Assembly: GCF_921293095.1 (NCBI RefSeq)
Contig: NC_060251.1
Coordinates: forward strand, 40,219,644 to 40,283,643
Direction: 5' to 3'
Origin: Ischnura elegans
Taxonomy: Eukaryota; Arthropoda; Insecta; Odonata; Coenagrionidae
Length of the DNA stretch: 64,000 nucleotides
Shown: one piece after another, positions 1-13,500 of the stretch
Numbering within the stretch: position 1 is the stretch's first letter
How the letters are laid out: every line of letters starts with the position of its first letter
Made by a program: the position numbers and the translations under genes
The notes under the pieces: generated by a model
What the model saw: only the letters and a program-made list of their open reading frames with translations
What the model was told of the DNA's origin: nothing
Database searches by the model: none

Positions 1-3000
1 CATTCATGAGTGGTAAGCTAAGCAAAGGTGCTAGAATCACATAAGCTTATGATATTTTTGCATTGAAAATGAAAATTTTTTAAACAATCATGTAGTCATA
101 TTTTCGCTGATGTTACATATGTTTGGAATCACCAAGGATTTTAATCTTTGCCCCATTAATCATTGTAATTTAGGAGGATGCGAACGTGTGATAATACGAA
201 AATTAATTCACAATTCTTATCAACTAATTTATTCCAAAATACAGAGTATTACAGAAATTGCACACACAATATTCTGAAAATATTAATGATATACAAGTAC
301 TCAATAATATGTGCAAGTTTTGGTCTCGCGGTATCTTTCAAAATAAAAGCAAAAACGAGCCAAGACATTATCTTACAAGCAGCCTCATAATCTGCTCAAC
401 AGCAAGATTAAAACTTAGAGAATAGACATATTTCTAGTGCAAAATTATGTGTACATACTCTTGAGAGGAACTTTTACTGTACATGGAAAATTTGCAATTT
501 ATCATTTATACATTTTTGAAGGCAGTAAAAGAATATTGAGATCTTATAAAGCACTTCAGAACAGAGATTTTCAGTAAGATGGCTTTTCCATATTGTCTAA
601 AGAAAGAAAATATACAAATCCACCATCCATCAAACTTGGCCTCTTAAAATCAATTAATATGAACTTGAATTTTTTTGCCACCAGATCCAGAAAGTATTTT
701 GGGACATTTTTCAATGCGGCAAACCACATTTGTCTGAAGACATTCCCTTCCCCACACTTACCATGTACAATCTTAAATAAATGTAACCAATGGATAGACT
801 GATGGGCAAGGACCTTGACCATCCCCATATTTTGCCATGTTACATGTGCTAATGGAACCATATCCATAATACACCCTAAACATAATATCTGCTATTCTGA
901 GATTTCCATCATGCATTCAGCAAAAATTTGCTCCAAATAATTGGAAGCATCCTCAACTTCATTTCAAATGTTAAGTAAGATCTTTGAATAATTATACAAT
1001 TTGTGCATTGCTATCTGGCTTTGTTCACCACATGATATAGGCAAGATAGTATTATTAGTGTCCAAACAATTATTGCTGTGAGTATTGGAGTAAATATAAT
1101 TTTGAGAATTTTCCATGGACGCAGTAAGTATCTGGTGAATTTCAGCCCAACTGTTTATAAATTACGACCGGGATTTGTATGTGTTGCACCAGAAATAATA
1201 CAGTATGATTTTGAACTCATGCGATCACAGCAATAAATAATCTTTCTAGCAGGCAGTGAAAATTACCATGGAAAAATTATGGACTTGCTGCAGAAATACT
1301 GATGCTTTTTCTCCACTTGATTACATTTTTTTTTTAATTTCAATAGGTAAATAAAGCATGCATTATATAAAATAGACTACATGGCATAATGTGGGGGTAA
1401 AAGGAAATTACGAGACATATCACTGGACCCTTAGCCCTGCTTGCATGAAATAGAGTCTATCACATACTATGAGTTCATTTCTAAGAACTGGTGCACTAGT
1501 GAGAATAGAAGACGTAAACTAATGGGAAAGAATAATTTTAAAGGTAAAATGGCCTTAGGAAATTTAGAACGGAGGGACTAACAATTGAGTGGGAGAAACA
1601 AGAAAACTTGTTAGAGAAATGAAAAGAGAGAAGCATTTTTGAACACATGTAATGCCAAAATTTCCAGTTAAGGTAGCTTCAAATGGAGAGGAAAAGATTT
1701 TGAAGAAGACAAATGCTTGATGAGATACAAAAAAATGTGAAAGAAAGATGACTGGCGAATGCAAGATGATGTTCAGCATTGAGTTAATATGCCAGAAACC
1801 TGTCGACAGATTAAATTTTAGAAGAAGAAGACAATGATTTCGATAGGGATTGCCAACTGATAGGCATGATATCCGGTTTTTTCGGTAAATAATCAATTTT
1901 TAAAATAACTCAATGTACAACAATAAATATTGATCAGCAACGTAGAACTTCAAAACTTGCTTGCAAGCAATTCTATCAGTGACGAATTCACAAGGCAGTG
2001 CAAACCTTCAAGCAGTTATTTGAACCTTAGGGAGGTACTGTTGGCTTAGTTGCACTAGGAATGCTTACGAAAAGCTGTAAGAGTTTTAAAAATGAATGTC
2101 ACCCACCCTCTCAGCCTCAAAAATAATATTAATTTAAAGAAAAATTTAAACTCTTAGACACTGTTATATCATGTTCTTTAATGGACGGAATCAGTGCTCT
2201 ACTGGACGGATTATTATCGATATATATACTTTAGCAAAAATAGATAAAAATAACATATGCATTAATTATACACTAATGCATAAAGAGATAATTGTTTTTA
2301 GATTCAATATCAAACTTTTGGTTAAATTTGAGTGCTAAATACATGATACAAAATCAACATGAATCTATAAAATACCTATATATAATACAAATATACTCAG
2401 TAAGAACACATTGTTACATACTTTTTATGTACTAATATTGGTGAATTGGTGCTTAATAGCTTTGTAGTTACTAAGTGACTGGTGAACTACAAATGGCACA
2501 GGCACTCATTAGTTTAAAAGCTCAATGTGAGTGGCATGTGGATATCCACTACCCTAAAAATATTTGGAATAGGTTAAAATATATGTACTTCAAATATATG
2601 TAATTCATCACTGCATACATAGTAGTGCTTAGATAAATTCAAAACTGTGTATATCAAACATGTTTAAATTATTGTAAAGTAGTTGGAGGTTCAAAACTCA
2701 TTCTATAAAACTTAATACAATAGAAACTCGTATTTGATGAGGACATACATAACCGATACACATGTCATTCAAAATTGTGTATAATTCTGAAATTAATCTG
2801 GCATGCTTTCAAACTGGAGATCAAGTATACGAGGAGGATAAAAATATACCTGGGGCCACATTCATTGTCTTTCCATTAGGGTTATCCAGCTGACAGTGGG
2901 AGAGTTGGATATAAACGTTTCAGTCAAATTTGAGCCAAAAATGAAACATCTTACTGGCTTACACTTGACAGCAAATTCCTGTGCTTACAAATTTTGTTAA

Positions 3001-3967
3001 AACGAATAACAGTAGTACTCTGTTAAGAAATGCCAGCATGATCAATTCTTCCACTTACTTAGCATAATTTCATGTGTTACCAAACACGATAATACATCTT
3101 AGCTTAGGCTTATATTTCCTTCACCATAATCTCTCGGTTTCTAATACTGAGACTCATAAAAAATCTTATGGAAAAGTTCCACATCGTATTTGTATGCTTC
3201 CATCACTATCAAAAATTGATATAATTTAAACAATATTCTATTAAGATACTAGAGAATATGGATCTCCTGCAAGGTTTGGTACAACGGTACCATTTCAGCT
3301 GAAATCTAGCTAAAATATTCATTTCTAGCAAAATATGTAGCTAATTTCTATCTAGAAATTTTTTCAGAGGCAAAGAATATTAATTATATAAGCAAACAAT
3401 AATCAGCCTTCAGCTGCAACTATAAATGCAGCCCTTGGTAAGAGGGCCACAGATTTTGATTCTGTCTGGTGATATTCTTGGTGAATTATATATATTGCCA
3501 GTGAATTTCAAATCTGAGATCCACTTTAACCCTCCTATGACAGCTGCAAACCTCTAATACACTCTTGATGCTGGAGTCATCAATGAAACTTAATCATAAA
3601 AAAATGCATCACCAAAATTTTAAAAAATATATAAAACAACATTGTAGGCTGATGCACAACATAACAGTGTGTTGAGTGAAAAACACTCAGATAAAAATTA
3701 AACATGTACATAATTGTATGACCATGAAAGCCTAATATCATTCATTAAAACTAAGTCGTCTAAAATTAAAAACCATTCACTCCCTTCGATCTAAAAATAA
3801 AAAATTTCAAATAAAATCATTTACGCTAAAACACAACAATAAAGCACATCCTGCAATGTTTGCCATGGAATTCGAATGATTGTTGATGCTATTTACAGCT
3901 GAGTTTCACTGAATTCATTTTGGTTTGGTTCAGTGGGCACAGATTTGTACTCTGTGCCCGCCTTTAC
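1..3967. other. intergenic or 3' flanking sequence, no gene recognised
   Basis: AT-rich sequence downstream of the claudin-like gene on the minus strand. The only longer open frame is at 571..867 on the minus strand (98 aa). I cannot relate it to any family, and it has no splice or coding support. I see no repeat boundary, RNA gene or clear polyadenylation signal close to the gene end. Part of the stretch next to 3967 is probably 3' UTR of that gene. Confidence 0.5.
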
Positions 3968-6900
3968 TCATGCTTTACTCTCTTCCATTGAGAACTGAGC
4001 CTGAGAATCCTTGATGTTAGCATTCTTCTTCTTTTGTATTTTGGCCTCAGTGAGGAAGAGAATTGCATCAATTACCGCAGCAAAAGAGCCAACGACAGCC
4101 ATTCCAAAAGACCAATCTAGGAAGGTATTTTGGTGATCTGGCATCCATCCCTTTCCATTTGCCAGACTGGCGAAGATGATTACTGCTATCCCCCCCGATA
4201 TTCCTGAAATAAAAAAGAATTCTTAATTATTAACAAATTATTACAGTAAGTAACCTATTTCAATTGGTAAGCATTGAGAAAATTTGCCTGACTATGGATT
4301 CACAACACCCAAACTTGAAATACATCGTCAAAATGAAATAGAAATCCATTAAAAATTATGAGATCTTGTTTCTGTGATGAAAAATTCATTTCCGCCTAAA
4401 ACAGTGTAACTATCACAATCTGATAATGTAAATTATATACCATTTTACTGACAACAAATAGAATATGAATGGAGTTCATCAAAATCACAATCTATCCAGC
4501 TTAAGGCAAAATATAATTTATCCGAGGATAGGTATGTTTCCAAACAGGGTAGCTTCCCTCATCAAAGAAAACGAAAGGCATTGATTGCGATTTATTACCC
4601 ACTAATAGTGTATTCATAATATACAAATTATTTGGTTTTATAAATCCCTGTTCAGACGAATGGCAATGGTCAATTTTAACCGCATTTGAAAAAGGCCAGA
4701 TTGGCACCCATGCAAATGCCGCTCCACGTGACGTCACAGGCACCTTGTTTCTGTACGAGTGGATAGGAGTTCTACATCGTCTGAGGTTACCAATGCATGC
4801 ATGAGGCACAGAGCTCAGGGAAACATGTTTTAATAATCACCTATTAAAACTGCCTTAAGTCGGAAAGTTTCCTTCGTTCGATAGGGTATTAACCCCTTAA
4901 CTGGGGAGAGCGACTATAGTCGCAAGCGGACTCCGCTCCCCATGTGGGGAGCGCGACTGTAGTCGCGCGTGCCATCGCGTCGCAATGTTATGCGGAGAAG
5001 GCATGAATATTCATTCTTAATGCATCATTGCATGTTTTTTGCTTTGTCAGAGGTTCTATACAAATATATTTTAATTACATTGCCATTTTTGTGCAATAGC
5101 TTTACTATAAATTTTTTTTCGAAAACGGCATCTCCGAAAATCGGTGGATTTTCTCCCCACCAGGTGAAAGATAAGGAAATTTCTGCCCCCAACCAAGGGG
5201 TTAATAATCCGTATTTAAGCCACGTGCTACCTGCTAGCAGGATACTCTGCTACCAGCTAGCAGCCTGCATAGTATAAGTGCTCAAAGCCTCACCCCAAGG
5301 TCACCTCACACGGCGACAGCGGGATCCAGAACGACGTCACTCGAGGTTTTCCCAGCATTCATACTTAGCTGTCGCGTTTTTGCGCACTTGAAAATTATCA
5401 CTTTTCATTTAATCGCGAAAAATAGATACTGTCATTAAAAAATCTAAAAGCGTGAAATACGTACTGCAAGAGTAATAATCTTTCGATTAAGGCAATAAAA
5501 AAATAATAGGAAACCACCCTATTCTACACCAACTAAAAGCAAAAAATATACATTTAAATGGTCATAAGAATCTTTTACCGGCGAGAAGCATAATATTCCA
5601 CTTTAAAAACTTTTACCCCAAGAATTTAGATACCCATAGATTTGTAGGCAAATTATTCTATCACCGCATTGACTTGATTACTATCTAATGGACTTGCATT
5701 GCCCTGAGTGAAATTGTTGTTGTGTACTTGATTGAACAATTCTTCCACACCCGAGAAATTGCAGGAAGCAACAGAGTCTACACAATTACACAAGTGAGAA
5801 ATCAACCAATTAGACCGTTACTGCATGCAATGAGGTGCGACTTGATTTTATTTTCTTTCCTGACTTAAGCAAATTAGTGAATTGCTGATTTAACATTGAA
5901 AAAATGATTAGCCTTCATTTTTCAGGTATGACTCAGTTTCCATCAATTTACTGTTATGGAAGTTCCTTTTCCCAGTGGTGTTAACATCATTTAGGCAATC
6001 ATTATTAGGCATCATTAGGCACTGTTGACAGTGACTGCAATGTGACATTCGTCTTTCAATGGAATAAGAGCAGTAAATATTTAAAGGACAGTAAAATTGA
6101 CAATTTGATCCAGAAAATAATAACTCAAAGCTAGCTTATCCTTACAGAATGTCTAATATAAAGTGACTGAAAGTGTTGAGGAGGTTCCATTATGACTAAA
6201 TACTTTAGAAATAGAATACTTTTCACATATGTATTTTTTAAAGCTATGATTTCATGGCTACCACCTTTATCTGTCACAAGGGTGCACAGAAAGTGTATAT
6301 TTTACAATTTGGTATATATATATAGCCTTCATAAGCCAACCTTGATACTATTTTCCTCTACACTAACATGATTTGGTTTAAAATTATAGCATCAATTTGC
6401 TGATAACAGAAAATGCATCATATCAATGAGTCCACATTTCATGCAAAATAAAAAATTAACATTAGTTTTTGGTCACAACAGCATTTAATCTGGTTAAAAT
6501 CAACATTTTTCCTATGCTAACTATTGCCAGCATTGCCAAGAGCCTGAGTCAAAATTCTGTACATGAAATGTAATTTCCAGAAAACAGCAAAAAATTCTAT
6601 TTTGTCATCAACAGTCGGTGAAGGAATGTTATACAGAGCATGTTTGAGAATTTTCATTCAAAGACATCCCTTTTTCCTTGGAACCCTATTAAGCAACCAC
6701 CAAGCAAATACTGAAAAACTAAAATTGATCGAAAAAGCCATTTCGCCAATTCCTTTTGCAAATCCCTCACGACACAACTGTGTATCTTAAAAACGGCAAT
6801 GCATCTTTATCTTCTGCTTTAAAGGCTAGTGAATGAGTCATTTGGTTCGTATTTCGTGTCAAGCTAGCTAACTCAACTTAGGCAATATTTTCATTACACA

Positions 6901-7751
6901 ATTGAGGAAAAGAAATTAACACATGGAATATTTGAAGTGAGTCGAGGAGAGGGCCTCTCACATGATTCCTCCAGGGCATTAATGAAATTTAATTCTTAAA
7001 ACATGGCATTTGCAGCATCAAACCGATTCGAATAAAAAATTACTTTCTTTCTGGTTCTTCAACTAAACCACACATCTATTTACCCACAGCCATCGCATAA
7101 ACGAACCCTGTACCAGGGGTAACAGTACCACATATGATATTGTGTAATTTTTATAAACGGAGGTATCAAACGAAAGGAAAAATGCCAGGAGTAGACACAT
7201 TAAATGAATTAATGATAGACTTACCTGCAACTATCAGACAATATCCAATCAAAGATATGAGAAGAGCGTATTTTCCCTGGTCAGGTCCACAACACAAGAA
7301 GAAGAGAAGTACTTGTATGAAAGCGATCAATACAAACAAGAAGCTAATCGTGTAAAAGAACTGGGTTGCAATCATGAAAGCTGAAAAGTAAAATTAAATT
7401 AAGAGGAATTCAGTGACATTACAATCACAATTAGGGCTTATGCGTCACTTGTTGATAAATTTCAAACACATGCTTACGAGGCAATAGATAACCGCGTATC
7501 TCGTCGTATCCATGAGTAAATGGATCATAAACCCAGCGACACCCAACGAAGAAGCGTCGTTGATGTTCATCAATGGGATCACCCAGAGATCGAAAACAAT
7601 GAGTCCATAGACCAAGCCTTTCCAGCTTTGCTCCTGTGATTCGGCTGTCACTCACCAACCAACTTGGTGAACAAAATGCCACAGTAGTAAAAATTAAGAC
7701 AATAACAAAGACTCCAACAGCCACATTCCCAGCCAACGACCTTTTCTTCAT
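3968..7751 (-). CDS. claudin-like four-pass membrane protein A (3 exons)
   Basis: The spliced minus-strand model has exons 7751..7478, 7380..7225 and 4203..3968, all with GT-AG borders (donors GTAAGC and GTAAGT; acceptors ending CAG). It gives 666 nt and 221 aa. The protein has four predicted membrane segments (about residues 9-28, 97-117, 124-150 and 165-186). The first extracellular loop carries the claudin-type pattern: W31, GLW at 47-49, C52 and C71. The tail is lysine-rich and cytoplasmic, which is the usual claudin/PMP22 layout and length. In insects such proteins occur in septate junctions or as orphan tetraspan proteins; which role applies here is not visible. Both introns are phase 1. 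Intron 2 holds a TIR element with a nested TTAA element. The start at 7751 is the first ATG and precedes a hydrophobic segment directly. A paralogue lies at 13933..19157 in the same orientation. The family call is firm; orthology is not assigned. Confidence 0.85.
4543..5523. mobile_element. non-autonomous TIR DNA element, copy 1 (long, with nested insert)
   Basis: The terminal inverted repeats are related to AATAGGGTAGTTTCCTT at the left and its inverse AGGAAACCACCCTATT at the right. The left end here is slightly decayed. The same sequence recurs at 24472..25140 and, internally deleted, at 43572..43778. Excluding the nested insert at 4893..5200, the length matches the 24472 copy. It lies in intron 2 of the claudin-like gene. 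The interior of copies 1 and 2 contains a TGACGTCA palindrome. No transposase frame and no convincing target duplication are seen, so the superfamily is unassigned. Confidence 0.75.
4893..5200. mobile_element. TTAA-flanked piggyBac-like MITE nested in the TIR element
   Basis: The element is flanked by TTAA at 4889..4892 and 5201..5204. Its ends are CCCCTTAACTGGGG and, inverted, CCCCTTGGTTGGGG. The related copy at 24472..25140 has a single uninterrupted TTAA at 24818..24821 at the same place, so this is a real insertion. Next to the left end is the perfect palindrome GCGACTATAGTCGC (4910..4923). A second near copy of that unit sits about 46 bp further in, with a CTCCCC/GGGGAG hairpin between them. 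No coding capacity. Confidence 0.8.
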
Positions 7752-8890
7752 TTTGAACTTTTCGACCGTCAGTAAAAGTCAGAAATCAAACCCTACTGAT
7801 CAATAAATTAGGTCACGATTAAAATAAAAATTTCACCGTAGTTATATGAAAAACCTCCAAACATGAAAAATACGTAAATATTAATAACACAATAGGTAGT
7901 GCCGATAAAACTTTTCAAAAATATCAAAGATTAAAAATCCACCTAACAACAACAATAAGTTTCCAAACACAAGCACTCAGTCCGGCATGAGGCCAATTAC
8001 AGGAAATTTCCAGCAAATAAAGAGCGATAGAGATTCACTATAAACTTATATCACAGAATTTCTCAGCATAACAATCTACTCCACGCATCAGACACATAAC
8101 CAAAACATCCTGTCCACGCCCAAACTAAACAGTTTGCTCACAACTCGCCAGGCGTTAGTCCATTGAAAAGTGCCACCTGTTGTGTGGCGTCCGTTACTAC
8201 GGACATTCGCTGTCACTTGTCGTGTTTCAAATCTTGTTTGGTGTTATTGTGATAATTAAAATTTTAGAAAGCTGGGACTACGTTCTTCAGTAGTTTCTTG
8301 GGGGCAAATGTATGTTCTGTAGAGGTGCAAGGAAGGAAATGTGATAATTTATTCACCGTCGTCTTCTCGCCCATGACCTGGAAATGTGGGCGTGTGATTC
8401 ACCTAACAAGTCCATCAGCTAGCCGTGGGAAACAGTGAATTCTCACGGCATTACACAATCAGGCTACATATTTCTCATTGTTTCCAATGCTTAAGAGTTG
8501 CTCGTGAACGCCTGGTGTTGAAACCCTGGCGTCTAGTTCAACTAAATGAGGACGTACGTTGTGGCAATATCACAATATGACGGTTAGGTATATAAAAAAT
8601 TATTCAGTAATTATTATCACAAATTTAAGTGGTAATATCCAACTTGCGTGTCTTCTGCAATTCTTATAATTTTTATGCAAGCGATTCCAGCGAAGATTCG
8701 TTCACAGAAGTAGATTTATCCCTATCTTAAACCTTTCTTACACACACAACTGTCAGTATATTTTCTCCATTTCCATAACTTAATCATTAATTATAAAGTA
8801 CTCCAAAATATTATTCTTGTAGAGGTGGCGTATAATATTGATGGGAGTACTTATAATAAAAAATTAAAGTATATGAATCATTGGTCAGGG
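7752..8890. other. 5' flank of claudin-like gene A
   Basis: This sequence lies immediately upstream of the minus-strand start at 7751 and should contain the 5' UTR and promoter of that gene. I see no unambiguous TATA or initiator motif. There is no recognisable coding exon on either strand. Confidence 0.4.
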
Positions 8891-9185
8891 CAGTGGTGCA
8901 GCGAGGGAGGTTTTGGTGGATAAACCCCCCCAGAGCTCAGAGAAATTTTTAAGTTTAATCCGTTTTACTTAATTGGATTAGTATTACTTATAGAATAGTG
9001 TTAGGATTAATGAAATATCCCTCAAAAAGCTGTAAAACTCACCATTTAGAACCATTAATCGTAAAAATTTTCTGGAGGGCCCCCGCACCTTCCGCTTCCC
9101 CTGGAGGATATACAATGCCCCACACCACTAATTATTAGTGGCGCCTAATCACCCCCCCTAGCCTTAATTCTTAGCTGCGCCCCTG
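8891..9185. mobile_element. hAT-like MITE, family C, copy 1
   Basis: The element starts CAGTGGTGCAGC and ends GCTGCGCCCCTG, which are imperfect inverted repeats. The flanking 8-mers are GGTCAGGG and GTTCAGGG (7 of 8 identical), fitting an 8-bp target duplication. It is homologous over its whole length to 27721..28022. Both ends carry C/G runs and no protein is encoded. Confidence 0.7.
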
Positions 9186-10203
9186 GTTCAGGGTGAGGTG
9201 AAGAGACAGGATTTCATACTTGTTGGAGTTGAACCATGAGCCAAAAGAAATGAAGGATTGAATTGGGGATTTATTAATATGCCATCGAAGGAAATGCTAG
9301 GCTCACAATTTACCAGATACATTGAATGAGGTCTCTCGGTCACTTCTAGCATAAGTAACTGTGAATTTCCGGCAACACATTGAACATTCAACAGAATTGC
9401 CTGTAGTTTAGTGATGGAAAATGGTCTCCATCATACAGCTATGAGATTTTGTATAGTGCGACCTATTCACATTCCCCAAATGTATCCCCCAAGGACATAA
9501 GAAAAATGTACATGTCTGATTCCTCTGGCTACTTAACACATCACTGGGAGCTCTCACTGGTCATATAAGACCATTGAAACTGTCACATGAGGGAAGTTTC
9601 ATGGGAAAAAGTTGCGCATTTCATTCGAGTTGAATTATCTGTGTACTTGAACAATTAAGAGCTGAATTCACTTTACTTGCTGGCATGCATCTTACTTTTT
9701 TTATTAAAAAACGCCCATCAGGAATATTTCTCTTATCACATTTTTGCATAATGCATGTGAAACTTTTAACTGTAATCATGGGATATCATTTTGATTTGAT
9801 TTTTGTGTATGTGCTTGTATTCCGGTTTATTAAAGTTACCAGCAGACCTAGCAAACTTCATAACAATCAATGAACAGTTTAGTTAAACCATTTATAAATC
9901 AAGAATGGCTGTACCTATTTTAATCATATTTGACTGGTTATATCTGAAAAAAATATTAACTTAAACTGTAAAAACATGTATAGCAATGGCTTGTCAGGAA
10001 GACCTTTTCATTATTCAATCTACATATACATTCAAATTTATTCTGTTGCGTCCCAAGTTTCTTCTCATTTACTATATTTTTTATTTGTTATCAGGTTCGA
10101 GAAAAAATCAAAAAGTCGATAAATAAATTCAAATTACGCAAACCTGTCCCCTATCTAAATTGAACTTTTCTTTTCAATTCACCATTAGGTTTGCCTTTCT
10201 GTC
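9186..10203. other. spacer, nothing recognised
   Basis: AT-rich sequence between two short mobile elements. It contains only short open frames without similarity that I can see. No repeat boundary was found. Confidence 0.4.
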
Positions 10204-10506
10204 CATGGGCGTGCCCAGAATCAAAACTAGGGGGGGTCAAAAACTTATAGCTGTGGTCGTTCAAGTTGTAACTTTTTTGCACAGGAAAGATTAATGAAAC
10301 CAAAATTTTAAGGAAATTTCATACAACAGCAATTTATTAGTTTTTATAATTATTTGCTTGAAAAAATAATGATTTTTTAAATTTTAGTTCCATGCCTTAT
10401 ACTAATATAATTTTTCTTCAAAAGAAAAATTTGTTCATAACTTTTTTTAACTAAATTTATTTTCGATTCTAGGGGGGGCAGTTGCCCCCCACTGGGTACA
10501 CCCATG
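10204..10506. mobile_element. hAT-like MITE, family A, copy 1
   Basis: Begins CATGGGCGTGCCCAG and ends with its near inverse CTGGGTACACCCATG. Runs of G just inside the left end and GGGGGGGCAGTTGCCCCCC near the right end are typical of the family. Flanking 8-mers TTTCTGTC and TTTCAGTC match at 7 of 8 positions. Other copies or fragments lie at 14244, 48036, 57040, 61064 and 62880. Confidence 0.7.
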
Positions 10507-13500
10507 TTTCAGTCCTCTTTTCCTTCTACTCTTCACCCCTTCCAAACCCTCTGTCTTCTCCATATCTTCTCTGGCAGTTTCCACTCCTCAACCAAAATGA
10601 CTAGTACTTTGTCGCTTATCTGCTGTCCTTCCCTCTTTGCCATCTCCATTTTCCTCCATGCCTACATCTCCAATACCTCTAATCTTTTCTTGTCTTCCTT
10701 CATAAGCGCCTATGTTCCCATGCACATAATGATCATTTCATCTACTTTTTCCTATTTCTGTTAGCCTATTTTGCTGACATACTTTATTCCTGATATCCTT
10801 ATCGCTGTATCCGTTTTCCACCTATTAGCTGCCTAACTTCTCCGTCAGCTTCAGTGTGTGTCCATGTCCAACCCATATGTTTACATAATTTCTCTTCTTT
10901 TCCTCCCCACCAGGTATTTTTCCTCTCTTTTCCCTTAATAGTTTTTCAATAGATTAATGCAAAAGATACAATGAAAGCATGGCTCAGAAACCAAGTTAGA
11001 ATTTGATCATCATATTGTTATGAATGCATTGTTCTTTTGATTACCTGTCTAAACAATTCCAGCCATGGATCCATGATGCCTTCTAAGGCAGCATCCAAAA
11101 ATTTCTAGAGCTCGAGAGATGATTTCCGAGGAATTGATGGCCGTAAGGTTGGACAACTGTTCTGTGAACTCATAAATATGTCAAGTTAGTTAGCATTATT
11201 TCCCAAGTTTCTCATTATAATTTGTGAAGGTTAAGGGGCCAGAGATCGATCTATATATTTCATTCTTCAATAATAATGTTTATTATCCGTGGGCAAAATA
11301 CATTTGCATGGAGTCGTCTAAAAGTACAATTACATAAAAATGATCAATTCAAATATAAAAGATCAATAAAAGCATGAAGTTTCTTATCCTGGCAAACAAT
11401 ATTTTGCCCTTTATTAATTGAATTTGAAATGCCAAAATCGATATTTTTCTTTATTTTCACCAAAGGCATATTTTTGTGGTAACAACAAACTTTCCGACAT
11501 TTACAATTTGGCCAAGGAGTTTACCTATGACTCCACAAGAAGTTTACTATCACATTTTTTCCAAAGAACAGACAATCCTTTTTCATATAGCAATTAAAGT
11601 ACTCAGTTGTGAATTTTTGCCAAATACTAAAATAAATACATCTCAAAAGTGAAATTTGATGAGTTGAATTTACCCCTGGGTTTATATGCTATCAGTTTAA
11701 ACTCCATAAAACACTGCAATAGCTTTAATAACACTGATACAAAACTTAAGATTAATTTTTATAGGTTTTTTATGTTTCTCTGAGTGAAGTAAATGGGATC
11801 TCATAGTTGTACCATTTTCTGGGGGCAAAATTTAATGCAATTAACATTCTAAAAAAAAACTATAAGTAAAATATGTAATTTGCTGAATTGAAAAGTATGA
11901 AAACTATGTATTAAGAATTATTTATCTTTTTCAAGCTGTGCATGCAATGAAACATTGCAGGACATTATTAACCCTATGCACTTGAATTTAAACATATGCA
12001 GGGGAACGAAGTTCTCACAAAATGTGATAACTGTATAAAATTTTATTATTTCCATTATTGTAGTACAGAATTTACGAAAATCCTTTTGTTAGTATGTAGT
12101 ATTAGTTTGTAATGTATTATGGCGATTAAAATAAATATCACTGAATGTGACTACACACTGCAGTTGTGGTTTGAGAAAATTCAATGTGCTTGTTAATGTT
12201 CAAAAGAAATCACGGAGAAGTTTTTTCAAAGATAATAACTTTATTAAACAGTTCATAAAAGATGACAAAAATTTACAATTATGATTTTGATAAAAGTAAT
12301 ACGCACATAAGAGCAAAATTTTCAGTAAAAAATAAACTTACTCAACAATACTGTTCCTCTTACATCATGCTAGGTGATGGAAATCCTTTGTGCAAAAAAT
12401 TGAGAACTTTAGCTAAAGAACTAATCTTAAATTTTTCTTTAATCCTTCTTCAGCTAATTAATCAGTAATATCACGTATTATTGGACGGAGTGTTTTAAGT
12501 CTTTCACTTATTTACTGCAGGTACAGCATTATAAACACTTCACAAAATATGACATGATTAAATTGTGCACTCTAGTTACCTCTGTGCAGTCAATAGCCAC
12601 CACTTAGCCATTCATCTTAATCATCTCTAATTTACTTTTCCATCAGCCAACAGATCATTAAGCTACGAAGTACAGTAGAGCTTTGATTATTCGTCTCACC
12701 TTCATTGGATTATCCACCTATCATTTCCTTCTAACAAGTCCTCCCAAGCAGGGCCATAGAGGAAGGGAGTTGGAATCAAGAGGTTCAAGCCCCATGAAAT
12801 GATTGCATGATTATGGTCTAAGGAGTATCCCTATAAGTGTCCCCCATTCCCTGAATATTTTTAGCTATGGCCTTGTTCTCAAACCTTCCCTTACTCACCC
12901 TTATTCATACTTCCCAGAATAAATACTATGCTTTTCAATGGAATGGGCACAAAAGATGCAGGGAAAGCACGCCAGAGAAACTAAGATAAAAATGAACGAG
13001 AAAATGACTGTGGATGGCATACCCTATTAAATTTTCTTTTGTTTTCCCCACTACTAACATGGAAAATAAAAGCTTTACTGTACAAAAACATGTTGTACCG
13101 TACTGTACAAAAGATTCCTTGAAATAGAAGAAGGAATATGAAGAAGGATGCCTCCAGGCACTAGCCTTCACTTTTCAGGACGGCATACTAAAATTCATGA
13201 TGTAGATAACTAGCAGTACCTACTCAGGATTGATATCATAGGGTCACATTAACTTTAGAACTTCCGAAGAGATTCTCATTATCTAAATTTAAAGAAAGCA
13301 CAAATAAATGCTTTCGTGGAATGCTAAAAGAAGTTTTCTTTTCTAAAGGCAAAAATATATATTAGCTTCATTATATAAAAAAATATAGGTGGACGGAATG
13401 TAGGAAATTGAATACTTTCCTAGGAGATTATACTACATCATAGCAATGACCATGAAAAATAGTCAGGGAAAGACTTCTGACAAGAATTATTTGCAATGAA

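Noticed and set aside
178..390. Open frame preceded by AGGAGG, like a bacterial ribosome-binding site
   Set aside because: The window is eukaryotic (GT-AG introns, animal gene families, abundant transposons). The match is chance in AT-rich DNA.
7445..7651. Second minus-strand frame overlapping claudin-like exon 1
   Set aside because: Shadow frame. The frame with the GLWxxC motif and matching intron phase is the real one.
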